This document shows positions 46,221-56,700 of a stretch of 64,000 bases of DNA, in pieces. The DNA is from Plasmodiophora brassicae (lineage: Eukaryota; Endomyxa: Phytomyxea; Phytomyxea; Plasmodiophorida), in the NCBI GenBank assembly GCA_036867785.1, contig CP145409.1, positions 434,001-498,000 of the forward strand, read 5' to 3'. Both the position numbers and the translations under genes were made by a program. Position 1 is the stretch's first letter, and each line of letters opens with the position of its first letter. The notes beneath the pieces were generated by a model. The model was not told the origin of the DNA and ran no database searches. It saw nothing but the letters and a program-made list of their open reading frames with translations.

Positions 46221-46476
46221 GGGTTCTAGTATGGATATAATGAATATATAGGTGGTTAGACCAATGGAGGCACGACGCCGAGAAGCCCTGGCATCAGTTC
46301 CGATCGTGACTCACGGCATGGCTCTTGCCGATTTGGTGATTCTAAGTGGAATGACATTGGCGCCAGCTCACGGCTTCGTGTATTCAGGGTCACCAGGCTT
46401 CGACTCCCGAACCAACATGTTTCCGCTGCCAGCGACAACGTCAAATACGACATCGAATTATTAATGCAACGTGTAT

Positions 46477-47343
46477 TCAAGTGTTCATGAGCCGGACAGC
46501 GTTCGGCGGAAGCGACCAGGCGACGGCATTGAAGGCGTCGCGCTCTTTGCAGTGGGTATCGGCAACCAGGCGATCGGAGACAGCGGAGAGGAAGCGGATG
46601 ACGGCGGCAGCGGGTCCAGCCACGATATCGTCGTCGACGACGGATTTCGCCTCCAGAAGGGAGGAGACGCCCGGGTCGGAGCAGGATGGTACGAAGCCAT
46701 CGCGGGCAAGCCACTCAGCGGCCGTGACCCGTATCCAGACGCGATCCGACGCCTGCGCCCTGTACGTCGAGCTGAACCACCTCCTCGCGACCTTGATGGA
46801 CGTTGTCGAATCCGCCATGCTGACGACGACGAAACAGTCGTCGGTAAGGGCACCATCCGTGTGACGCTCGCGAAGAAAGGCAAACGCAATATGCCACCTT
46901 CGGCTGGGCCAGGTCTCGTCATAACGCGGGTCGAATTCGTGCGCGTCCGCCACGATTCGATGGACTCCAGGTCCAGGGGCCATGTGGATACCCCCACCAG
47001 AGATGATGGCAACCTGGGTGGCACCTGGAATCGAATGAACAGGGCCCAGTTCCTCGGTACGTCCAACTAGAAGGACAGCGAGCGAAGACGGCAAGGGCGC
47101 AGGAGCTGGCCATGCCAGCGCGCGTACCAGATGGAAGACTAGCACGATGGATAATGCCAGAGCGCTCAACGCGATGCCGACGCGATGGTACAGCACCCGT
47201 TTTCTCCGGCGACGTCGCGCTGGCTTGCCTGACGGTGGGCCCGCAGTCGGTACGCGACTGGCCTTGCGATCCAGGGCCGCCGATAGCTCGAACGTGCTGT
47301 TGAACGATGCGCTATTCAGCGACCGGATCATCGGGGCAGTCAC
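46477..47343 (-). CDS. Type II membrane protein, possible glycosyltransferase-like
   Basis: A 288-residue single-exon frame. Residues 1-50 are basic (RRRRRKRVLYH), then a single span (VGIALSALALSIVLVFHLVR), giving a type II topology typical of Golgi enzymes. The luminal part has DCFVVVSMADSTTSIKVARR, RWFSSTYRAQ and, near the end, DAFNAVAWSLPPNAVRLMNT. The spacing of an early DxFVV-type strand and a late FN.(V/A)W element is reminiscent of small plant and protist glycosyltransferases, but no DxD motif was identified. The glycosyltransferase idea is weak inference. Confidence 0.55.
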   Translation of the reverse strand: MTAPMIRSLNSASFNSTFELSAALDRKASRVPTAGPPSGKPARRRRRKRVLYHRVGIALSALALSIVLVFHLVRALAWPAPAPLPSSLAVLLVGRTEELGPVHSIPGATQVAIISGGGIHMAPGPGVHRIVADAHEFDPRYDETWPSRRWHIAFAFLRERHTDGALTDDCFVVVSMADSTTSIKVARRWFSSTYRAQASDRVWIRVTAAEWLARDGFVPSCSDPGVSSLLEAKSVVDDDIVAGPAAAVIRFLSAVSDRLVADTHCKERDAFNAVAWSLPPNAVRLMNT

Positions 47344-47444
47344 TCCAGAATCTACGAACCCGGTACTAAGCTAGAATCTCGCAGCTGTCACAGAGTTGGT
47401 TGGCGGGGACTCTTCCACTGCATCATGTACCTTTTAATGGGTAT

Positions 47445-49750
47445 TCACGATGCAGACAGAATCTTCTCCCGTACGCGAGGAGGGACCCGTGCGTACGCGC
47501 CTAGGCGGGTGGAGTAATGCGCAGATCCTTGCGAGATGGAGCGCACCGCGCTGGCGTACCCGATCAGTTCCTGCAGAGGGACCTGGGCGCAGATCTTGGT
47601 CGACTCGATGCTGTCGATTCGACCGCGCCTCCTGTACGATAAATCACTGGCAACGTCACCGATGTGGCCGGCAGCGCATCGGATCTCAATGTCGACGACA
47701 GGTTCGAGCAGATCGGCCTGTCCTTGACGCAAGGCGGCCTGGACGCACCGGTGACCAGCAGCGGCTGCGTCTGCCGGGTTGCTGTGCTTGCTCGTCTGCA
47801 ACTTGTCGATCGTCACGGTCACCTGGCTGACCGGATACCCGAGAATCGGCCCTCGCAAACATCCTTCTTCGATCCCTTGACGAACAAACCCAATTAAGGA
47901 ATCGTTTGCGGGGATACCTTCGTTAAGGCGGATCTCGATGTCTGCCACCTCGCTAGGGGCTACCGTCAAGGCAATCGTGATTGCATGATCCGACGCGCCA
48001 CTGGCACCAATGACAGGGTCGTAAACGATGCCGGCAGAGCACGGATCAGACAAGGTTTCCCGGTACGACACCGACATGGGCCCCAGTCGCGATTCAATGC
48101 CGAACTCATCCCGTATCCGGTTCTGCACGATCTCCAAATGCAGTTCGCCCATGCCCTTCACCACAGTCTGCCCCGTCTCGCTGTCGTTAACCACGACAAG
48201 ACTGGGATCCTCTTGCGATAGAGCCCGCAGGGCTTCCTCCATATCCGTCTGCTTGGAACTGCAGTCGGCTTCGATCGAACAGAAGAAGACTGGGTCGGGA
48301 ATCACCAACGAAGATCGATCTGCGTCAGCATTAGCGATGCCGTTGACGTCCCTGATGACGGCACCGGTGCGAACGCGTTTCAAGCCGGTAACGGCACAGA
48401 TTGCTCCAGGACCCATAGCTTCACCGCCACAGTCACGATAGTCGTTGGCATCAACCTGCAGGATGGAGCCAATTCGCATCTTCTCGCCGTCGACATAGAC
48501 TGCCGATTTCGCCGACAGCTCTCCAGCATAGACTCGCACGAATGCAAGTGGGCCGCGTTGCCGGTCGTGGACGATCTTGAAGACGAACGCGGACAACGGT
48601 GCGTCTTCAGCGGGAACTTCGGGGCCCGGTAAGAAATCAACAACAGCGTCGAGCACCGGCTGAATGCCAATGTCGCGGTACGCAGCGCCACAAAGAACAG
48701 GTACAACACGGTTCTTTCGGTCGTTGAGCGTTGCCCGTCGAATGGCGGATCGTATCATATCTGAAGGGACCGGTTGGTCGTCCAGGACGGCATTGAGAAT
48801 GTCTTCGTCGACGTCGCTGATCGCATCGAGAAGAAGGTGCCGATGATCGACGATTTCTTTGTAATCCTCACGGTCATCGGTGATAGGCAAGCGGTGCACG
48901 GTCTCGCCGCGACTTTCGCGGTCAAACCGGACGCTAGCCATGTCAACAAGGTCGATGACGCCGTCGATGGCACCTGTCTGGGGGTCATACGACGGGCGTT
49001 GTAAAATCCATGGAGTGGCCCCCAGTCGGTCCGATATTGTCTGAGTGGCTCGATCCAGATCGGCGCCTTCTCTGTCCAGCTTGTTGACGAACACGATACG
49101 TGGGACAGCGTACCTGTCCGCCTGGGCCCAGACCGTTTCGGTCTGGACTTGGACGCCCATGACACCGTCGATAACGGCAACGGCGCCGTCAAGGACTCGC
49201 ATACACCTTTCGACCTCGACTGTGAAGTCGACGTGTCCTGATGTGAACGTGTTACAAACCATCAACGGCAATAGTGGGGGAGCCGGCGTCCACCTGGGGA
49301 ATCGATGAGATTGCATTGATGCCCCTTCCAGTCAAGGTGGACGCAGGCGGAGCTGATCGTGATGCCTCGCCGCCGCTCTTCGGCCATGAAATCGGTGACA
49401 GTGTCGCCATCGTGCACTTCACCAATGTGATGCGTCCGTCCCGCATAAAACAACATCCGCTCAGTTACCTGCCAATCATCCGATCAGATCGTACGTCGAC
49501 CACTCCATCGCATTCCTTGGAAGTACTGTCGTCTGCAACCGCCACCATGTCAGCACCGATATCCACCACCTGCAATGCCCCCCCCCCATACTTTGCCAGC
49601 ATCAATATGTGCAATGATCCCGAAGTTCCGCATCGGCAGCGTACTCAATGCCCGCCTGGCAATGCCGGCCGACCGGCGCCACCGGCACGACGCCACGGCC
49701 ATCGTCGACATCGGCGCCAGCCTACCTAGACGCGCGACTGGCGACGGCAA
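47445..49750 (-). CDS. GFM2: Mitochondrial elongation factor G2 (ribosome-recycling EF-G)
   Basis: EF-G2 splits mitochondrial ribosomes with the recycling factor. Four exons fit: 49750-49592, a 6-nt microexon 49532-49527, 49468-49294 and 49237-47445. The introns are 59, 58 and 56 nt. The total of 2,133 nt is exactly 711 codons. Exon 1 has a basic, serine-rich targeting-like N-terminus and [13 protein letters not shown], the start of the P-loop. Exon 3 has [20 protein letters not shown] and [10 protein letters not shown] (switch I). Exon 4 opens with [20 protein letters not shown] (G3) and NKLDREG (G4). Domain II, III and IV blocks follow: [34 protein letters not shown], and the C-terminal [11 protein letters not shown] and [19 protein letters not shown]. 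The G2 rather than G1 assignment is inferred from overall divergence. Confidence 0.9.
49527..49532 (-). CDS. GFM2: Predicted 6-nt microexon of the EF-G2 gene
   Basis: The minus-strand sequence ACGACA is bounded by GTTGCAG on its 5' side and GTACTT on its 3' side. Inserted between the exon ending DAGK and the exon beginning VTERM, it gives [16 protein letters not shown], restoring the invariant P-loop GKTT. Skipping it would delete two P-loop residues while keeping the frame. The flanking introns (59 and 58 nt) have the normal size for this genome. Confidence 0.8.
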
Positions 49751-50288
49751 CCGACGGCAACAAAATGTGCCGACGCTGCAGCACGCAGTGTCGCAGTCGT
49801 CCGCCCTCAGTCCCTGCCACTGGCCGACTGCAGCGAACGCCGCCCAACAACGCGCGGAGCTGCCATTGCCGAGTCAGGGCACGCTTGCTCGATCTGTATT
49901 CTATACGATTAGGCGTTGCCGAAGGGCATCACGGTTCGGGCTGGGACGACAGGAACGGCGAGGTGAACGCGCGCCGGCACCCGGGTCGTGTGCACGCGTG
50001 TGAACGCCGAGTTCGCCGCGCACGTTGGGCACAGGCACGGATGGCGGTACACTCGACAACGCGATACGACCGCACGACTGGGCGGCGCCATCGCGTAAAC
50101 GTTAATCGGCCTTGTCGATAGTACGCCGCGAATTCGGAATGGCTGGCGCTGGCGATGCCGAAGGTGTTGTTGTGTGACTCATGTCCGGTCACGTACCATC
50201 ATCGGCGTTTCCCTGCGTCACCTCACCTCTCGCCGGGACGGCATCCACGGCTTCTGAATCGTAAGCTGACCCCCTGCCCTACAATAAT
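49751..50288. other. GC-rich intergenic region
   Basis: About 540 bp upstream of the EF-G2 gene. It is GC-rich and open in several frames without any recognisable domain; it probably contains the EF-G2 promoter. Confidence 0.45.
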
Positions 50289-50756
50289 TCATATATTCTT
50301 ATCCGGCCATAAATGATCCACGCCTCCTGTGCCGCCATCAGGGAACATCCGATGGCCGTGACGACGTACGTTGGCGTCCTCCGTCATGAGTGCTAAGAGC
50401 TTTCTTCGCGGTTTCGGAGGTCCTGCTTCGTGGGCATCGCGTTCGTTCAGGGCTCGAATTGCTCGGCGACATGCTTCCCTGCAACCAAGCTCGCGTTGCA
50501 TGCGGCCGAACGCCGCGCGCTCCCTCGCTTCGAGAATGGATCGCCTTCCGTTCCTGCCGGCGGCTTCCTTGACGAAGCACCCGTCGCCTATCGTCATGCC
50601 TTGCCATTGCGGCTCCCGGTACACGAAGAAGGTGTCGCGCTCGCGATCTTTCCTGGTAAAGTGTGCGGCAATGTCGTCGAGTCCTGGCGACCCAACCGGT
50701 ACCAACGCGTTACTGTCGAACGAACGCGTGAATTCGACGGGAGGAAGTGCATCCAT
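50289..50756 (-). CDS. Hypothetical protein
   Basis: The frame is open far upstream (to 51191), but the codons before about 50,966 look non-coding. I place the start at 50756 (MDALPPVEFTRSFDSNALVP), giving 155 residues. The protein is basic and arginine-rich, with FFVYREPQWQGMTIGDGCFV and a helical stretch, SILEARERAAFGRMQRELGC followed by REACRRAIRALNE. No family was recognised. An intron and a different C-terminus cannot be excluded. It lies downstream of the CHMP6 gene on the same strand. Confidence 0.5.
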   Translation of the reverse strand: MDALPPVEFTRSFDSNALVPVGSPGLDDIAAHFTRKDRERDTFFVYREPQWQGMTIGDGCFVKEAAGRNGRRSILEARERAAFGRMQRELGCREACRRAIRALNERDAHEAGPPKPRRKLLALMTEDANVRRHGHRMFPDGGTGGVDHLWPDKNI

Positions 50757-51084
50757 AATGGACAAGGCTGGACGAGGCTGCCGGCGCCGAGCGGATCTAG
50801 GGCTGCTTAACGGCGAGCAGTACATGGTGGATTTGACAGTCGGCTCTGGGTCAAATGGTGCCAATGCTGAACGGTGCAGTCGACGCTGGCGACGTCGGTT
50901 CTGCGATGAGCTCGAATCCAGGAACGCATAAATGCGTTCAACGTTGACGCGGGGCGATGTCGTCATGCCGGTTGCGGGTTTAGGCAACCAAGCACAAGAT
51001 ATCGCAACGGTACAGATGGATCGCAAGTGCCTTGCACGTAAGAATAATGACAATATCGTGTAGGGACACAGAGACGGTGACTGC

Positions 51085-51788
51085 CTATGCGAGCTCAACT
51101 TCTCTTTCCTGAACTTCTTCGGCCTGTTCCTGTTCTTGAACGCGTTCGAGATCAGAGACGGCAGGGCGATCGACAGCAGGAATATCGTCAAACTGTTTCT
51201 GAAGCTTCTCTGTTTCCTCCTGTTCGATCATGTCGAGTTCTCTCAGCGCGGCTTCATCATCCTGCGCGGTCATCTGCCCGCTCAGCATTTCCGAGATCTG
51301 CTCCTGGTAGGCGACCGCCTCGGCGGTATCCTCCATGAGCTTATCGACGTCATCAATATCCATCTGCGCGTTGATAGACTGTAATGCCTCATTGCCTTCC
51401 TTCAGCGCGGCGAAGACCTGCGCCGTGATCTCAGCGAACTGGATCGAGTTGACCAGCTCTTCGATGTTGGCCATCTTGGCCATCGATTTCTCGATCATCG
51501 ACTCATGGAGGCGTTTCTTCCTCAGCACCAGCTTCGCTTTCTCCTTCTGTTTCGCTTTTACCAGCTCCCTAGCGACCTCCGTCTCGCGAACGACGAGCGC
51601 ATCGTTCTACAGGACACGTCAGCACCGACGCAGGCGCCATCAACTCGCGTGAATACCTTCACAATGAACTTCTTCAGGCGGTCCCGCTGGACCTTCAGGT
51701 CGTAGACGGCCTTGTCTCGATCGCTGATGGCGGCCTTGGGCGGCGGCGCCGGCCGTCGCGCCGCCTTCTTTGTGAAGATGCCGCCCAT
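51085..51788 (-). CDS. CHMP6: ESCRT-III subunit CHMP6 / Vps20
   Basis: CHMP6/Vps20 nucleates ESCRT-III filaments on endosomes. Two exons (51788-51657 and 51606-51085, 50-nt intron) give 217 residues, close to the family size. The protein starts MGGIFTKK, a canonical N-myristoylation signal followed by basic residues, as in Vps20. Alpha-1 contains ISDRDKAVYDLKVQRDRLKK, then KLVLRKKRLHESMIEKSMAK and ANIEELVNSIQFAEITAQVF, matching the family helix pair. The acidic C-terminal half has IDDVDKLMEDTAEAVAYQEQ and ISEMLSGQMTAQDDEAALRE, typical of CHMP6. A second, unprocessed C-terminal tail rich in E/V follows. The start is fixed by the myristoylation motif. Confidence 0.92.
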
Positions 51789-52012
51789 CAGATGGGCGGT
51801 ACCGAAATAGAACGTCGCAACTTCTCTGCGCCAGCTGCGTGGCCGACTGGTTGATTGACTCCGCTGGAACGCCAGTCGTGGCCTAGCCGAGACCCGGATC
51901 TCCATGACTCATACGTGTCCGAGTCGAGTCATCACGTTGTGTCAAGAGCGGTGGTCGTGGCGTCATAATTCTAACCTCGGTCGTATTATCTGCTCGGTAT
52001 AGTTGCTCGCCG

Positions 52013-53522
52013 ATGAAGGCTGACAAGAAGGGTAGTGCCAAGACTCCGAAGGAGGCAGCCGATGCCGGCAAGCCTGCCACGGCGGTCAAGGCAACAGCCC
52101 GATCTAGCCCCAAATCACATTTCGTCGCCTCGGCGGTCATCCTTGCACTGGCGGCGATCGTCTCTGCCGTTGTTCTTCGCGACCGCATGCTCGATGCTTC
52201 GTTGATATGCAACGCTGTACCGGGTGTGTGCCGAATGTTGCACCTGGCCCTGCCTGCAGCAAGCTCGCAGGTCGACAAACCCGTCAAGGCGTACTCGCCG
52301 ACTGTGTCGCTTGAGTTCTTCAACCGACTCGACATTCCCGTCGACACGTACTGGAAGGACTACGCTGGCGAGGAACAGTTCTGGTTCTCCATGGAACCAT
52401 TCTCCTACACTGGAAACATCTCGTCGATTCGAGGACGTAAGTGCCATTGTTCCTGGCATGGGATGCGGCTAACGCGTGTGTGGTAGACGTCTGGTCGTTC
52501 CGTTCAGCGCTGACCGCCGAGCTGCTATTCGAGGAGGCGATTGACCTGACTCACTGTGGCAAGATTCACATCGCGCCACCTGAGCACATCGAGGCGCTGC
52601 GTCAGTACTGTGCCAAGACCGGGCGTGCCGTTATCGGCAACTGGCCACGAGCGCCATTGGTTCGCCACCTACCGCCATTGTTGCCCGTCGGCAGTACGAA
52701 GCCGTTCCGCAGCGAGAACGTTCAGTTCGAGTCGTACGAAGGTCGCACGCGCTCTGTTGTTCACGAGATGCAGGTCGAGACGCTGTCCAACGACCCCCAC
52801 CTGCTACGCGTCGACAACTTCCTCTCTAATGAGGAATGCGACTACCTGATGGAACTTTCGGAGCCGCGATTGATGCAGTCGTCGTCGGGTGACGAAGCGT
52901 CATCGACCTGGCTCGAGCACGGCGAGTCCCCGATCGTTGCGTCGATCACGAGGCGGATCTTCGACCTGATGGGATTTGATGGCGACGTCGAAACGTTCTA
53001 CTTCGCCGAGAAGATGCAGATCGCGCGATTCCAAGCAGGGCAAGAGTACCTGCCGCACTTCGATGCCATGGATCTAACGACGTCCCAGCGAGCGTTGCCG
53101 CACAACCGCTACGCGACAGTGGTACTTTGGAGCGTATCCGCCTTCGAAGAAGCGCTGACCGTATGACCTACAGATGCTTTACCTGAATTCGGTGGAGGAC
53201 TCTGAGGGTGGTGCGGATGTTTGGCCGCGCGCTAACAAGGCCGATGAGTTCCAGCGCGCTCCTTGCGATGCTGAATTCCGCATTCAGCCTCAGCGGGGCA
53301 CTCTGCTCGTCCTGTACTCCATGTTCGGCGACGGCGCCATTGACGAAGCGTCCCTGCATGGTTCGTGCCCGATCTCTACGCCTGGCAAGGAGAAGTGGAC
53401 CGCGAACATGTTCTTCTGGGTAAGTGCTTAACGAGTTCGTCATGTCACGGGCAAATGTTTACCGGCGGGCTGTGTCGCAGGACCCGTTCGTTCAGTGGTC
53501 TCCTGAGCAGACGACGGTCTAG
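52013..53522 (+). CDS. Membrane-anchored prolyl 4-hydroxylase
   Basis: This 2-oxoglutarate/Fe(II) dioxygenase hydroxylates prolines in ER/secretory proteins. Four exons fit exactly: 52013-52436, 52487-53121, 53174-53419 and 53481-53522, with introns of 50, 52 and 61 nt, giving 448 residues. Residues 1-35 are basic, then one span (VASAVILALAAIVSAVVL) gives a type II signal-anchor. The catalytic domain starts at LLRVDNFLSNEECDYLMELS. The first iron ligands are in the HxD of LPHFDAMD; splicing then gives RYATVMLYLNSVEDSEGGAD. The distal histidine is in EASLHGSCP and the 2-oxoglutarate lysine in GKEKWTANMFFW. The last exon adds DPFVQWSPEQTTV. All catalytic residues are present. The N-terminal ~200 residues before the dioxygenase domain are unassigned. 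Confidence 0.9.
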
Positions 53523-53707
53523 GTTTACAATAAATAGGTTGCGTTATATACACGATTCGACTATGAACCGGTGTAGCTGAGGCAGCGGGTGGCCAGTGTA
53601 CGGCTTCGGATAAAATTTTCACGTGGCGTGAACTCTGAGGCGACCTTCCAGAAGTCGGCCCAGATTTTGGGGAAGGTGGGGTCGAGTCTCCTCTCGAGCG
53701 ACCGTCG

Positions 53708-56700
53708 ATGACGGGCGGCGGCGCTGAGGGGAATCCAGCCGTGCCCGTTCTGCAATATCTTGATGGTCTACTGGATCGGCTGGCAGGGTCCTGCTCGAGG
53801 AAACAGACGACAATTCGCGACGCTTGCGAAACCGCGCGTGCACACCTGAAGTCGTCAGACACCTCTGACAATCCGAATATGCTGAGCGCACGGGCGATTG
53901 AGGTCTCTATGCCCCCGCTGTTGTCAACGTTGGAGGCGCAACAGGCCCCGAAGCAGCAGCTTATAGCACTGCAGGGGTTGGAGCGAATCTTCTCGCACCC
54001 CGGCACTGAATCCGATGCCCATGTCGAGAATGCCGTTTCTGTGATCGCTCAGGCTGGCCGAGAATCCATCGACGAGCCTGTACAACTTCAGGTGATGAAC
54101 GTGCTTCGCTGTGCGATTCTCAATCCGGATTGCTTCGTGCACGGCCAGGCGTTGATGATGGCGGTGCGCGCATGCTACCAGATATACCTGTCTGGTGTAA
54201 CTGTAATGGCGAACGGCAATAGCTCCGCTGGCAACCAACGATGCAAATTGGCCCATTCCATATTGTCGGATATCCTGACGACTGTCTTTGAGCGGATGGA
54301 ATGCGCTGCCTCTCAGCTGACAGCTACTGCCCATCACCGGCATGAAGATTCCATTAACTCGACGGCGGAAATGCCGACGGATGACCTTGAGGAGTCTGCG
54401 ATGTCTGCGGATGATGACATCATTGTCTCTGCAGTCCTTGACCGGCTCGTGGGACTCGTCGAACAGAAGTTGAGCGACGGTTCCGGTGTCTCCGAAGAAA
54501 CATCTCCAGATGCGGGTACTTGCGAGGCGAAAGTGTCACCAGAATCTGGCGTTTCCTATAGATCTAAATCCGAACCGGCTGCTGATCGCATTTCCGCACA
54601 GAGTGGCGTTCCAGTTGAAGACGAATCGGAGGACGCGCACCTACGCAAAACGACGGCTCTGTTGCAGAATGACGCCTTTCTCCTGTTTCGGTCGTTGTGT
54701 AAGCTGTCGGATAAGCCGCTTGTTAGTGAAGATGACGACGTGGCGATTCGCTCCAAATCCTTCTCCTTAGTTCTTCTCAATGAGATTATTGTGCACTCTG
54801 GGCATCACTTTCGATCGTCTCGTCGGTTTTTGAACGGGATTCGCGTCCATTTGGTGAAATCGCTGTTCAAGAACTGCGTGTCCCCTGTCCATGCTGTGTT
54901 TCAGCTTGCTCTTCAACTGTTCGTCTCGATCATCCAGTGTCACGAGTTCAAAGTGACGTTGAAGACTGAGATCGGCGTTCTTCTCGATTCCGTAATACTA
55001 GGTGTCGCAGAGAGCCAGTCCTCATCGGCTGCACACCGTCTTTCTGTGCTTCGCATGCTCCGGAAGGCGATTTGCTCCCAGAAGGACGTCGTATTTGACC
55101 TGTTCCTGAATTATGACTGCGACACTGGCGGCACGTCCGATGGTGCTTCTATCAATGTGTACGAGCACATGTGCAAAATCCTTGAATCTTCTGCCAACTC
55201 TTTGTCGGGACCACCTGACAACCGGCTTGAAGCAGTACAGTGTATCGACGAACTGCTGCGCGCTTTGCTTGCGTTTCATGATGACGCTGCTCCTGACACT
55301 GTTGCTGCTGCTTCTGACAGTAGCATCGAGGCGTCTGCTGGCAGCGGCTCGAGAGGCGGGAGCCCCAAACATGCCTCTATGTCGGGCGGAGGTGGGGGTG
55401 CTTGGGACATCGTTTCCTCCAAGTTCGAACGGAAGCGTGAAGTTGCTGCCGATTTGCAGGCGGGCATTGTTAAGTTTAACCTGAAGCCCAAAGCCGGATT
55501 GGCTTACCTGCACGAGAAAGGCATCGTTGATAGTACTTCGGCAGCGGAAGTTGCCAAATTCTTGCATAGCGCCAAATCACTTGACAAGCAGGTCTGTTTG
55601 CGGGTCCTCAACCGGTTGGACAGTTCTGACCGTGGGGTAGGCGATCGGGGAATTTCTCGGCGGCCATCAACCGTTCAACCGCGAAGTGCTGTACGCATAC
55701 GTGGACATAATGTCCTTTCATGATTCTCACATCGACACGGCGCTACGGAAGTTCCTTCAAGGGTTTCGGCTTCCAGGGGAATCCCAGATTATCGATCGGA
55801 TGATGGAGAAGTTTGCGGAACGCTACTGTGCATGCAATCCGGGTGCATTCAGTACTGCTGACTGTGCCTACGTGCTCGCGTATGCGATTATTATGCTGAA
55901 TACTGATGCTCATAATCCGATGCTCAAAGACAAGTCGGTAGTTTTGAGGTTCTGTCTCGCGTTTCCTGACAGGGCTTGTGTGCAGAGACCGCATGTCGAA
56001 AGAGCAATTCGTCAACAACAATCGCGGTATTGATGGTGGTAAAGACCTTCCTAGAGAGTTTATGACTGATATCTATGATCGCATTGTCAATAACGAGATT
56101 AAGATGCATACGGCGTAAGCCGCCCTGCTTCCCAATCACGGCTCGTTTGCTAATACCCCCTATCTGTGCAGACTCAGTGCTCCCAGTGGTTCTGCTGGCC
56201 TGCACGTTGTTGATGATTTCCACAAAGACGCGGAACGCTTGATGGAAATGACAAGGAACCTTTTATCTGCCGTGGCAATGTCCTCTGGTTCAGCGTCATA
56301 CCTGCAGATTTCCGCCCAAGATCGGACCATTGTTCAGCCCATGTTTTCAGTGCTCTGGGCGCCTGTCCTCGTTGTTTGCAGCATGCAGTTGCAGGGCGAT
56401 CATATTTCATCAGATACTGTGCGCTTATGCATGTCGATTTATCGCGTATGCATTCGCCTGTCTTCTCGGTTTAACATGCACGTTCAGCGAGCTGCGTTCA
56501 TCAACTCCCTGGCTGCACAGACGTTGCTGGCGGGTGCTCCGACTTCAGCCCCGATGCAGTTCAAAAACATCGAAGCTGTTCGCGTTCTCCTGGGGGAGGT
56601 TGCTCTCCAAGAAGGAGATTACATTCGCGAATCGTGGTCGACAATCTTGCGTTGCATCTCCGAGCTTGACCGTCTTCACATGATCGGGTCTGGCGCCCAC

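Noticed and set aside
50757-51191. N-terminal extension of the unknown protein at 50.3 kb
   Set aside because: The upstream residues look like non-coding sequence and overlap the CHMP6 3' end; a downstream ATG is more plausible.
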